A stretch of DNA of 64,000 nucleotides, taken from assembly GCA_013365365.1 (NCBI GenBank), contig JABVXU010000194.1, forward strand, positions 1-64,000. Direction: 5' to 3'. Origin of the DNA: Cruorifilaria tuberocauda (Eukaryota > Nematoda > Chromadorea > Rhabditida > Onchocercidae). A model generated the notes under the pieces. That model was not told the DNA's origin, searched no databases, and worked only from the letters and a program-made list of their open reading frames with translations. Made by a program: the position numbers and the translations under genes. The stretch's first letter is position 1. Each line of letters begins with the position of its first letter. Positions 1 through 12,100 of this stretch are shown here, piece after piece.

Positions 1-362
1 AATAATAAAAAACCTTCAGAAACTCTGTTAGGACACCTTTATTGCGAAATTGCAAGTTTTTTGTATAAAAGAAGCTTTAAGCTTCTACACAAATGAAGTT
101 CCAAATGTATAAAAAGAATTAGAAAAGCATATGAAAAAAATACTGAATTCACAGCATATGGAGCTGTTTTTTGAAGCTCTTAAGAGAAACATAAATAGTT
201 CTCGAGTAAGTAGAAATATGAAAAACTCCAAGAAAATTTCAAAAGAATGACAAATGAAATGGTGAGAGCACGGTAACCATGTGAATATGCAAGTAACTGG
301 AATAAAAGTGAGTAATAATCTATTACAAAATTAATAGCATTATTGTTTAGAACTTAGCTTAC
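1..362. other. Presumed intron or 3' continuation of the FERM gene
   Basis: After the donor at 362 no further convincing exon is visible on the minus strand before the window edge. The stretch is AT-rich and carries the left copy of the 41-base inverted repeat at 25-65. Confidence 0.4.
25..65 (+). repeat. Left copy of 41-base inverted repeat
   Basis: These 41 bases are the exact reverse complement of 7146-7186. They contain TTAGGACACC followed by TTTATTGCGAAATTGCAAG. Similarity stops abruptly on both sides, and I see no matching target-site duplication next to the two copies. Confidence 0.9.
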
Positions 363-3300
363 CGTATTTTCGCAAACAGAAAAAGTGGTGATGGCTGAAG
401 CATCAGCAGTTGGAGACAAATCTACTTCACTTATCATAGCACTGCTTGAGAGTAATCTTATCGCTTTTTCTTCTTCCTCATTTTCCGGTATCACTGAAAA
501 CTCTAAATATGAAATTATTCCAATTTCTGCATAACTGATAACATCAGAAAGCGTAGAACTATTCGTTTCTGATTTTTGTCGGATTTGAAGAATAATGTCA
601 AAATAGTTCACTAATCTTGAAATTCATATAATTATTAGTAAAGCAATTATTATATAAATCCCGACATGAGTGAAACATTATTTGTAACGGTCTCGTCTAA
701 CGGTTCCCGATCTCAGTCATGAAATATAAATTTCAAATGCAATTTACCTTCAGAAACTCTTCCGCCATTGCGAACAACTGGAAAAGAATTATACTTATTA
801 TCGGTATCGCAGATGTGTTGTCGTGGTGCCTGGCGAAGCAGAGGATGTCTGATAAATCTTGGCTGAGGTCCATCGCGTTTGCTTGGCCCTTCTGCTTTAA
901 TTTCGTGAAGGACTCTCGATGTTGGAAAACGAAACGTTGAACCGCGAGTTAACAAGGGTATGCGCGGTCTGTAATCAGCATTTCAATTGTTTTTCTTTTA
1001 CTCTTTCAACCATTAAATATATAATAAAAAATGTGTGGTGCACATCAACTCTAAAATCATGCGAAAAAATCCAAAGCTGACTTTGAAAACTTTGGTTTAA
1101 TATGCTTGGCGTCATTTTCAGTAAAAAAAGCTTGTTGTGACAAAATATGACGCCAAAGGTGTTTCGCAAACATTGCTGACGGACAGTGGAATTTCAGCAC
1201 ATTTGTCGTTTTATGAGTTTTGATAAATCCCTAAAAATAAAAAAACATTTAATGATGCATATGCTGCAGCAATATTGCTACAGCCATGCAAAGTATCAAT
1301 AAGAAGCTAAACAAGAGAACTGAAATCCTAAACATTAAATTCACATATTATGAAGTCGTTTCACATTCATCAAACTGTAAAAGCCTTCATTTAAAGAAAA
1401 AGAGTTCAAACTAACGCCGTACATTTCTTCTACTGGAAGTAGATTTGAAGGTGTTTGTTGTATGCTGAAAACACAAAAATGAATTTTCGGGTAACGTATT
1501 GAGGTTTTAGTAAAATTTAGCGGAATTATATTCATCCTCATTTCTGCTCATTCGTTGACAGTCTTTTTTTTGCGTACTTATCTCCTAAAAACTGAAATAA
1601 TTTGTTGAGAAACGTCTTTATCTGTTCAAGAAAATGTTTACGAAACATACTTCAGCATCCTCAGAGGACGATGAGTAAGGCGATATGTAAGATGGTACTG
1701 GTGTTATCATAATCTCTTTCCCAATATAATCTACTTTATCTAGTTCACTCCTAGAAATGGTGACAGATAATTATCAACAAACTTTTTTATTATTAGATGC
1801 ATTATAAATGCAGCTAGATAAAACATGTAAAAAACTCAAATCATATAAATGTGAAGTGACATTTCCATCTCATTCCACAACAGAAACTGCAACTCTGTGT
1901 CATTTTTTGATTTCTACTTAATCAACGAACAGTTTTAATCATATCTATCAAGTTATAGTCTATTCAATAATTAAAATAATTCAAGACATATCAAAATCAA
2001 AATTAGAAATCATTTCAATCCTCTTCGTACATTTCCTAAACCATTTGATTCATGTTTTCATAATTATAAGTAGACAATCACACGCCAGCTTCTTATCAAT
2101 ATAAAACAAACCATGTAATGTGGTGGATCATTCGACTGATATGATAAATATAAATACCACGATATGTTACTCCGATGTACATTGTCTGCTTTTGCTTATT
2201 CTTAAAACAACTTAATGTTTCAACAAAAAATAATCATTCCTGTAAAATACAAAGACAAAATTAAAGACTTCAGAAATTAAGACACAGATTAGACAATTAA
2301 AGAAAAATGATAACTCGTAGAAACATTTACCACGACGGTGTATGGATCAAATCCGTAAGTATCTAGTTTGGATGCTCGCTTTAAAAATTCCATTTCCGCT
2401 TCTGCCGGAGTGAGTCCTCTGTATAAGGCAATTGATCAAAACTCATGCAAAAAAATTAGCAATAAAAAAAGCAGTTCGCTATGCAATACTCAACTAAACA
2501 AAACTCAACCAAATTAGAACTTCCCACCTTTACTCAAAAAACTCAAAGTATCAAAATTACGAAGAACTGCTCAGATCGTAATGCAGAAAAAACGAACTTA
2601 AACGATCTGTGGGACTCAGCGATCTTTTCTTCAAGTTTTTCGGTTTGCTTTAAAAGTAACTTGTATTCAGCAACGTAATTTTTTGGTCGCTTCTCTGCAT
2701 CGTAATCACCGATTAAGGCTAAAATTTATAAAACTAAAGCCAAATAAGAAAAAACGCAAATCCAACTAAGTTGATAAATAAGTGATGTCCAAAACCGTGA
2801 AAAAGTGAAATAAATTCTAAATTAAAGAAACAAACATTGCAGAGCCAGTGCACCCAGTACAGCTGCTTCATTTTGGGGACAATACAAACGTCCGTGGAGA
2901 AGGTCTCTTTGCAACTGCACAAATAACATATATCTTTAACGAAAATGTCCATTATTATAAGATGCATAAAAAATTTTAATTCATTTGGAACAAATTCTTC
3001 AAACACCGTTTACCTTTAGAATGGGGAGAACACTAAAAACATAAATGAAGTTGAGGAAAGAGGATTCAACAAAAAACATATTTAGCAATTATTTGAAAAA
3101 GCGAACGAATCATGGAAGGAATTTAGAAATGTTTTTTCCTTTGGTAAATCCATACATAACTGTCATGAAATGGATAAACACAGAGAAGAAAATTGTTCAT
3201 ATTTTGGAACCATAACAAATAATCTAAATAACGGCAATAATGGCAAATAAGAGGAACCAAAAACACTTTTCACTGTAAACGTATACTGTAAAAGGGCAAT

Positions 3301-4604
3301 TTGATAACTTACCGAGTAATCTCTTCCTTCAGCATATTCACATCAGACGGATAAAACCTCACACGAAATCGCAATGATACATTAGGACCTTGAAAGTCTT
3401 TATATTAGGTTTTATCAGTATTTCAAATTCGTTCAGTTCATCCTTATTTCGTCGCCTCTTTTGCTGCCTTTTTTCGCAGTGTACAAATGTAAAAGTTAAA
3501 ACGAATAAAACTGGTTACCTCGTACTTGTTTATATATTTGTTTGTTGAGATCCATCCAGTACTGAAATTAATCATCACATTGTTTCACAAAAAATAGTTC
3601 AAAATGTAAATAAAGGACTTGGAAATTTGAATTTGAAGTCCTAGAACAAAAAACTTCTAGTTAATGTGCAGACAAGCATAACTGAAATTTTATGAGTAGT
3701 AATTACTTTAGAATATGCCTAGACAACGACTGGTAACAAAAGACTCCCTCAACATAAGTCGACATACCCTGTGTCTACTAAAATCCTGATATCGCAGCCC
3801 AAAGTAGTCCTTTTCAACAATATTCAAGCACTCGCATACATAGTCTAATATAAACTGGGCGTTCAATGTCTTCTGAAACGAGTTACTTCATATTTTCCAA
3901 GTTATAATTTAACGGATTACCAATCACACTGATAATTTCAAAAAACAGACTGCTTCAATTTATTATCTAATTCAAACTGCTGAATTAGTGTGAATTCTTG
4001 CGAACACTATAAAAGCATTGAGAAATCATGAGTTAAAAACCGGTAAGCACTTTGATGACGAGATATTTCCAAATCAGCTAAAAAGCACTATTTGATTTAA
4101 TTAGTATCAATAAGTTTTCTATTTGATGAGTGCTTAAAAAGCTGCCAGTGTGGAAGTCTACAAAGTGAGGCATGCTCCATGCTGACAAAATGATATACCT
4201 CGGCGCGCTTATCCAGATGTTCAAAATACTAATAGGGCGGCATGACTTTGCAAAAATTCAATATTCATTTTTGTGGCTGCTTAAAGAAACCTCCACGTTA
4301 AAACATGTTTACTGCATCTAATTTTGATAAGCGGAAGTACCACTACCAAAATATTATTTGAGAAAAAAAGGTGATAAACCTTGAATTCTTGACAAATCGT
4401 TTCGTTATCATCCAACAGTTGCACCGTAGTTTTGTAATCTCTGGTTGAGATAAGACTGGTGCGGGCACTGATACGGCCTATAAATGATGTTGGTATCATG
4501 GCACCTTCATTCGCTGGCATTTTTTTCGTGTAGCTTTTGCTGGCTTTCCGATGCTTCTTTTCACATCCAGTACAACAAGCAACTGGTAGCAACCTTGGTG
4601 ACAT
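363..4604 (-). CDS. FERM-domain protein (4.1/FRMD type), 5' part of gene
   Basis: Thirteen exons join in frame to 514 codons: 4604-4380, 3872-3768, 3561-3519, 3388-3313, 2933-2836, 2718-2604, 2418-2331, 2185-2112, 1750-1651, 1464-1423, 1230-1082, 968-748 and 568-363. A basic, Cys-containing leader of about 55 residues precedes the three FERM lobes. F1 (about 56-150) carries LLDDNE, then KDYFGLRY, then YWMDLNK; F2 (about 150-250) carries RDLLHGRLYCP and GDYDAEKRP, with GLTPAEAE; F3 (about 251-360) carries GVTYRGIYIY, MIHHITW and AKHLWRH. A FERM-adjacent-like stretch (RGSTFRF) follows and then a Ser/Glu-rich tail. FERM proteins tie membrane proteins and phospholipids to cortical actin; that role is inferred from the family. 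F2 and the linker resemble FRMD3/FRMD5 most, but I cannot assign an ortholog. The last exon ends in a good donor (GTAAGC at 362), so the 3' end lies further left, probably outside the window. The start is the first in-frame ATG; alternative upstream first exons are possible. Confidence 0.88.
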
Positions 4605-5192
4605 TATTATAAGTTAGAGTAGCTTGAAATCTGGCGAGTGACAAACAGGCGTCACTTATCGAATTGGGGGAAAGTAAGATCAATAGTTTACAACTGTTAA
4701 AAATTCAACAGTTTCTGTACTTCGTTATGAGAAGAATAAACATATTTCGGAAGAAGGAATGGTTCGACAAGAAATCGGTAGGTATAACAACACCAGCAGC
4801 AAGAATATCGAAAGCGACGTCAACAAGAGTTATTGCTGATAATATGATTTTAAATTAAAAACAAGAATAATGTGAAAATATTGAGCAGTAAAGGAGACAA
4901 AATACGAAAAAGAAACGAATACTTGCTGAAGTGTACAGAGGAAAAGGAAGCAGAGGAATTTTCTCATATGATTCTTACAAAAAAATTTATATACCAAGGA
5001 TGTAAACTGACAAAATTAGCAATGAATAATAGTAATATTTATTCTATAAAAAAAGATCTTATAAAGATCTATGAAGAAAGAGTATAATTAAAAAATAATG
5101 ATAAATTAAAAAATAATGATACCAACATTATTTTATCATCACCGTCACTGTTATAACCGCATGTGCTAATTTTAGGAAATAATATATTTTAC

Positions 5193-5375
5193 TTAAATCG
5201 AAGCAATTCTACCCCAATTTACTGAAGCTGCAGTTAGACATATTAACGTTAAATAGTATTTCGAAATAGATTTGGAAAAATCCTGAGCATTATCAAAACG
5301 GAATATTACACGCTGCAAAACTACCAAATATAATTGATGGTTATCAAAATTAACGGCCACCACAACCGGATCCAT
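5193..5375 (-). CDS. Candidate 60-codon ORF, unknown
   Basis: An ATG-to-stop frame of 60 codons begins MDPVVVAVNFDN and includes FRFDNAQDFSKSISKYY, which looks more protein-like than the surrounding AT-rich frames. There is a splice-acceptor-like TTTTGCAG inside it, so it may also be an exon rather than a whole gene. No family is recognised. It lies about 590 bases upstream of the FERM start on the same strand. Chance occurrence is quite possible. Confidence 0.2.
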   Translation of the reverse strand: MDPVVVAVNFDNHQLYLVVLQRVIFRFDNAQDFSKSISKYYLTLICLTAASVNWGRIASI

Positions 5376-5875
5376 AATATGAAACAGGAATGGCTTTTTA
5401 ACTTAATCTAGAATAAACTGAAATTGTATCGTAATCAAAGGAAAAAAATACTATGCATTATACCGCTTCTTTCTAATTAACAAAGTTCAAAAACAGAGTG
5501 AAAACATAATGACTGTGAACTATGCAACGAATTAATTTAATACTTAATTATCGGATCAAGAAAACAATATTTGTTTAAATAGCAATAATATTAGCAAGAG
5601 CGATTGTTGAAGAAGAAAAAAAGAAAAAGAAATCAATTTATTTGACAGCAAAATACTACAGCACTATCATCACCACGAGCACCATATATTGATGCTCTCG
5701 TTCGAGCAGACATTTGTTCTCACTCAGAAGCTCTTGAAATGAATGAATGAAAGTGTACAAGCATTTCTCGTTTCCCTTCTCCGCATGGGAAACTTCTAGC
5801 CTCCTTCCTGGATAGCCTGTCTAAATCCTATCGCATGTTTCTCTCTCCGCTTCAATCTTTACCTACTACTGCTAT

Positions 5876-5955
5876 TACTACTAATAATAATTATTACAAT
5901 AGTAATAATAATAGTAATAATAATAATCAATAATAATAATAATAATAATAAATAG
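5876..5955 (+). repeat. Imperfect (AAT)n microsatellite
   Basis: A run of AAT/ATT-type trinucleotides with interruptions. It is simple-sequence DNA with no coding potential. Confidence 0.85.
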
Positions 5956-7145
5956 TAACAATAATAGTTTATGCTTTAATAATTCTAGTAAAAAATAAAT
6001 TTCGGAACGATTATCTGAAATTCAAAAAACAATATAACGAAAAAAGAACCTCGACAAAACTGATCTCTTCCGTAGCTTGAGAAATTATCAATTTGATTTA
6101 TAAGAAAGTCTTTTACATGCTCAAAAAGCTATTGTAAAAAATTTTTCAGAATTTTGTGGCATAAATGAAGGAAGTAATACTTACGAGCAATTAGGTTAAA
6201 GATTGAATACAGTTACCAGCTTAACTTAGAAAACTTCCCAACTCAGTTTATTATGCCGCTTCGCTGGTGTAGTGTATTGGAAATAAATGATCACAATTTA
6301 TCTTAAATAATAGTAATTTATTTTTATTAGTAATAGTAGTAGTAGTAGGTAAAGATTATTTACAAAATCGATATTTCATCATTACTATTACTTTCTGATT
6401 ACTGCGTCAATGTTATTATTTTAATGGCAAGCGAACATGCAACAACTCTTTAGAAAATCATGCTTAATACATCAAAATAACACAAAGAAAATGAGGAATG
6501 TTTCCTCGTATTTCTAATCTAAATTGCGAACTGTCGAATAAAAATTTCCTCCAATGAACAGTGATTTTAATGAAGCCTAAAAAGCAAAACACGTTTTTGT
6601 CGCATAACTAAAGCTTCTCATAATGAATTAAAAATTAATTGCAAATAGACAAAAGCCAAAAGATTAAAAAATTTATACATTGTAGTTATTTTGTTGATAA
6701 TTTAGATCACTAAACTAATATTGAAGCGTTTCTTCCTTTCTATCCATTAAACCTTACAATTTTTTAAATATTTCAATAGAAGAACTGCATATATATATTG
6801 TTACCATTCTTTACAAATCCTACTAATTTCCCTTAGTTCTCTTTTATTACTTCAAGAAATCTTTTCAAAAAAAATTTCAAAAGCAAAAATCTATAAATAA
6901 AACTTAAATCTATTAAATTAAATCTCAAATCAATTTGCTGCCAAAGATCTTGATAAGTATTAAAGGAGCAAGGTCTCGAATTGATCACCCTTCATTAACT
7001 ATTTGTTGACTACTAGTAGCAAATATCATCCTTGCAATTTACTTTCATCAAGTAATTTGATACTTGGATTAAATAATTCTGCATCTTTAATCAGCTATAA
7101 ATACATTTACCGTCTCACTGTCAAGATAATAGTTTCAGCAATTAT

Positions 7146-7186
7146 TACAAAAAACTTGCAATTTCGCAATAAAGGTGTCCTAACAG
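7146..7186 (-). repeat. Right copy of 41-base inverted repeat
   Basis: Exact reverse complement of 25-65, about 7.1 kb away. The pair encloses the known part of the FERM gene and its near upstream region. Identity over 41 of 41 bases in such AT-rich DNA is not expected by chance. Confidence 0.9.
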
Positions 7187-7840
7187 TGTAACAAAGTGAT
7201 GTATATGCATTATCAAAATGCAACTGAAATTAGTTACAGAGTAAAACGAAGACACACATAATAAATGTTTGCATATTTTGATGATACCACCCATTTCTTT
7301 TCTGCAGTTTACCTTTCACCCCTGCAATGTGTCTCTCTTTTACTTAGTTCAACAAAATGAAGTGCAGTTTGCCCTTCACATTAATTCAAATAATCATTTA
7401 AATGAATCTAGAAAGACTTTTCACAGAATATTAATTAATAAAAAACAATCCAAGTAGATGGGAAAAAAGTCTATAAATTAAAGATAATGAGAAAGAAATT
7501 AACAATCTTTATTCGTTTCGTATATTCGCACCATTCTAAGATATTTTTTTTTCAAATAATAATCCAAACTAATTGCAGGAACCTTTGTTGTGAAATAACT
7601 CGAATCAATAAAAAGTGGAAAAGAGGAGTTGAAAAAAAATCATGGAGCTAATCATCGATCAAAAGCAATGTAGTGAATAGCATAATTGAGGCACATTAGA
7701 CGATTGAGAGAAGAAGGAACTGAAGAATGAAGCATCTAGCACAAATATGTAAGCACTTCTGATAGTTCGAATTTAAGAGATCAAATGAATGAAATCAAAA
7801 AACGCAATGCAATTCATTCATTTACGATATTTGATAGAAC

Positions 7841-7958
7841 TTCCAGCATGGTAGCCTGAAAGAAAAGTCGAGTTGGGAGCAAAGACTAGGCTTCAAACTT
7901 GATGGGGAGCAAAATATCGGAGAAAATTCTGAAACAAAATCAGGCTACCAAGCTGGAA
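7841..7958. repeat. Inverted repeat with 19-base arms
   Basis: The arms 7841-7859 and 7940-7958 are reverse complements except for one central mismatch, separated by about 80 bases. The core is GGTAGCCTGA on the left and TCAGGCTACC on the right. The loop contains two related GGGAGCAAA motifs. It could fold as a long hairpin or be the remnant of a small foldback element. Confidence 0.75.
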
Positions 7959-8339
7959 TGATGCGACAGACTTTTGATGCCACGTTTAAGAATTCTAATG
8001 TTTGAGCTTCATCATACTATCTGTAATTCTTAAAGGCTTTATATTTAAAGTTGGTTATATTGTTCATGCCGCTTCCTTTTTTTTAGTTGAAGAATTAAAA
8101 TATGTGAAAGAGTGCAAAAATTCCCAATATTCATCTAGGTAGATAATTTGTATTTACTGTTCATATATTTTCCTGATGGAAACAGAAAAATTTGAAAATG
8201 AACTTAAAGTTTTTACTGAATATATGACAATAGGTGATCTCAACAAACTTTGCCTTAAATTGAGAAAAAAATGAAATAAAGTGGAAATGTTGAGTGACGG
8301 AAGGAAATATGTTATACTGTTCCTTATCATAACAAAAAC

Positions 8340-8460
8340 AAAACACAACTGGAGATATGATTTGTGCAGTTGAGAAATGCGAACCGCTTTTTTAAAATCT
8401 TTTTCAACATGCAAAACAACTGCACGTTGGAAACGTAGAGCATTCATTCCACTGATGCTG
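8340..8460 (-). other. Candidate minus-strand exon, unknown
   Basis: After an acceptor-like CACTGACAG, an open frame reads SGMNALRFQRAVVLHVEK and continues with basic residues. Its composition looks more coding than its surroundings, but no donor is clearly defined and no family is recognised. It could be an alternative upstream exon of the FERM gene or chance. Confidence 0.2.
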
Positions 8461-9172
8461 TCAGTGAAGAACTAATAAAGTTGCGTTGGTTACTTTACCA
8501 TCTTGTCTTTCGAATATTTACCAATACGAGTGTTACTTTTTACAAATGAAAATTGGGATCAGAAATTTTTTTGGTAGACGTTGCGCAGATTGCACCACTT
8601 TATCAAAAATAAGACGTATTCAACAAATGAAAACATTTAGAAGAGAATTCAGAATTGTGGTGTGGGGAACACGCATTCGAAAGTTTTTTATCCTCACATA
8701 ATGTATAAATATTTTTGACAATAATCTACGTATGTAATGCACATGTTGCATAACACATATGTGGGTACGAACACGTACAAATACACACGTACGCTATCAG
8801 CTTACATAAACGCAGCACAGAACAAATGAACTTACAAGTGTTTTCGGAATAACTTCTAATTAAGGGAGGAGACGACGTGAAAGGAATGAAGTAGACACAG
8901 AGAAAATGTCATGAACACTAGCAGCACAATATCTCGAATCATACATGTGATAAACACATTGAATGAGGTTTGAGGATTGTAAATTAGATGAGTAGTATTT
9001 CGATAAATGATCCGTTTGATTGATTGATTTGTGACCTAGGCAATCCAATTATATTACAATTTAATAATAGAATGGAAGTCGAAAGCCCGTTTTCCCAATT
9101 AGACATTTCTTTCAAGTGATCAGAAATGAACAGTATTTTTAAACTAAATTGTTGATGTTTCTAGGTGAAATA

Positions 9173-9195
9173 GAAAGAGAGAGAGAGAGAGAGAG
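9173..9195 (+). repeat. (GA)n microsatellite
   Basis: A run of GA dinucleotides next to an exon-like minus-strand frame (about 9200-9356) containing WNEMEERENEYLQTPFSQPS after an AATCAATCAG acceptor-like site. That frame is not assigned to a gene. Confidence 0.8.
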
Positions 9196-12100
9196 AAAGG
9201 AGATAGTAGTTTTGTTCATCTGACCCAGATAATGTTGAAGAAGAAGGGGAGATATATCTGCAGATGGTTGAGAGAATGGAGTCTGAAGGTACTCGTTCTC
9301 GCGTTCTTCCATTTCATTCCACGAATAGTTCGTTTGACTTCGCAAGAATTCTGATTGATTACCTAAGAAAATACAAACCTCATGCGCTCATTCTCTGAAA
9401 ACAAAAAAATGAAGGGGAAAAAAGAACTGATTGTCCTTGGAATACTTCTGTTCAGTGAGATGGGAAAATTGCACTCTCGAATTATCCTCGCTGTGTTCAA
9501 TGTTTAAAAATTGCATCTAATTATCTAGTTTTAATTGAAACTTATGCAGTAAGTATTAACAGTAAGTTTCGAAACAATATTTCAAAGGTTAAAGTTTTAA
9601 TGAAGTGATGGTCAGACATTTTCGATCAAATTTCAGAGATGACATACCTAATGAATAGATTACCAATTAGTTTGGAGAATGAAAAATTTCCTACGGATGA
9701 TTTGATTCAATATCAGTAAGCAATGAAAAGAGTGAAAGCGATTAATATGCGCAGGCTACGTTGTCATCAATTACATAAAACAGTGCAGAAATTTTTGATT
9801 AATCCTTCAGAGAGATGTTGACGAATGGATGAGAGATTATCACCAATCTTTTAATTGGTGGAATTGCTGAAATTAACAAAAGAGTGAGGATAAAACAATT
9901 CTACTAATGTTTAATGCTTATTGCTAAATTTTTAGAATTCAAAAAAAAGGGTTGAAGTTTCAGTTTTTGATTTTCATTTTTGATTTTCACTGATGATGAA
10001 GAAACAACTGAAGGCTCACATTTTAGTGGTTTTAGTTATTATAATACGTGTTATATATCAGTTTCGAATGAGAAAAACACTGTGCTTCTTTTCTGCTTGC
10101 TAATCGTGCACTTCCTCAGCCTGAGATTTCCTTTTTATCAAAATATCGTAAATGAACTCGTTAAGATTGGCCAACAACAAGATTGAATGTAACTGTTTTA
10201 TTATTTATACCACTGTATTTACAATCTCAATGTTTTTTCATTGAACGAAATTTTCGAAACTTAATTTCGAGAGAATATAGCAAAAAAAAAAACAAAATAA
10301 AAGCTTTAATAAAAGATCAAAAGTGGAAGAATGGAAGAAAAATGAGTTAAATTTGTAGCTAACCGCTCGAACTGTTGGCCACTTCTCTTCCAAAGCTTAT
10401 TGCAAATTTAAATTATGTAACTTAGAGCTCAGATTTATTTCACAATAATCACATGTCTGTGAATAAATGAAATTTATTTATGAGTTCGTCTGTCTGTCTT
10501 ATTTTTATTCATTAATTTCTTTGCTTCAGTGTTCGTTTGTTTTATCCATTACTATTTGCTTATTCACTTATTACCTGTCCATCTTTAACATACTGTCCTA
10601 AATTTAATATTTTAGTAGGTGAGCACTGTAGATGTCGTTGACATGAATCGGAAAAATAATTTGAATTCTAAAATGTTTCAAAAATATTGCACTTTGAAGA
10701 AAAAATTACTAAACAATTTAAATTCAATTTGAAATTCCATGAAATTAGGATGAGCTTTCCTCCATTTTATTGGTACTGAAAAATACACCCAAATTATATT
10801 GATGTTAAATTATTTCTTAAAATATAATTAGAAATTATAAATCATCGGATTCCAAGATTTTAATTGCTTCATTTAAATATAACCATTAACTGTTTTCTAC
10901 GGTTACCGAGTGTTACGATCCGTTCGTCACGTTATTAGTTTTGCTGACGTATGTTTTTAAAGATTATAATAGGTTTAATTCCTCTTAACCTTATCATTCT
11001 TTGATAGTTCTGATTTAGTCTACGGACAGTACTCCGAAAATTTTTAATTCTAAATTTTTTAAGATGTTTATAAATAGTTAACGAGAAATTGGAAATTATA
11101 TAACATTCAATTTCTCAAAAAAATTTTTTTGAACCAACTTATGAATTACGTTTCACATAATATTAGTTTACTAATTAGGAAATGCAAAAACTTACGTATC
11201 ATCCAATTGTATTCCTTGGCGAAGTAGTTTTCCGAAAACTGGATCGTTTAAAGATAATTTTTAAAACGAAATAATCTTTGATTTTTCAATCCAAATTTCA
11301 AATGAATCAAAAGCTTGGAATCATAAGAAATTTTATTAAAACATTAATACTTCCCAGCGTTTTTTGCCTTAGAAAGAGTTGTGATCTACTATAATATTCG
11401 AAGACAATTTCTCATTCCATATATCCATAAACTTCTCTGCACTTTCACTTCCTTAAATTTGCTTAAAAAACACTTTCTACAGTACTTCATTTAGATAACT
11501 ATTTGGAAAAAGAGCAAAAAAAAGATGATAAATCAACCCATTAGCTATCAGTGTCCAGAGGCCAAAAGATCAGTCTCCAGTTATATTAAAAAAATGAAAC
11601 CAAAAATTTGCTACAAGTCATTCCGACTGAAAGAAACTGAGAAATAAAAGGGAAGAAATGACACAATGAGAGGAATGTAAGCGAATAAGTTCCCCGAAAG
11701 TAATGAATCACAGAAAGTACATAAATAAACTGAAAGAAATCAGAGAAAATATTCTAATCATGCTCCATAAAAGCTTCTTTAGTTCCATTCTCAATTTAAC
11801 GAATCCTTCCACACCTCAATTAATTCTCAAATAATCTTCTATCCACCCAACAAACGAAATTAACTATTTCCATAAACCTAATTAGCTGTAATTGGGCACA
11901 TTATTTGCATTAAATTAATTTGTTTACTTTCTAATTTTCTTCATTGCATATCTAACTTCTGTCGTGAACATTTTCGAACTTGGGTTTCATAGACAAACTG
12001 GCTTATTGTGCAGTTAGATGAGAATTGCGCTTTCCTTTAGTTATACAGGTTGATCCAATACTTCATCTAGAACTGATGGCAAAAGCAATAAAACTGATAA

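Noticed and set aside
25..7186. DNA transposon bounded by the 41-base inverted repeat
   Set aside because: No transposase frame and no target-site duplication; the interior is a conserved host FERM gene, so I keep it only as an unexplained repeat pair.
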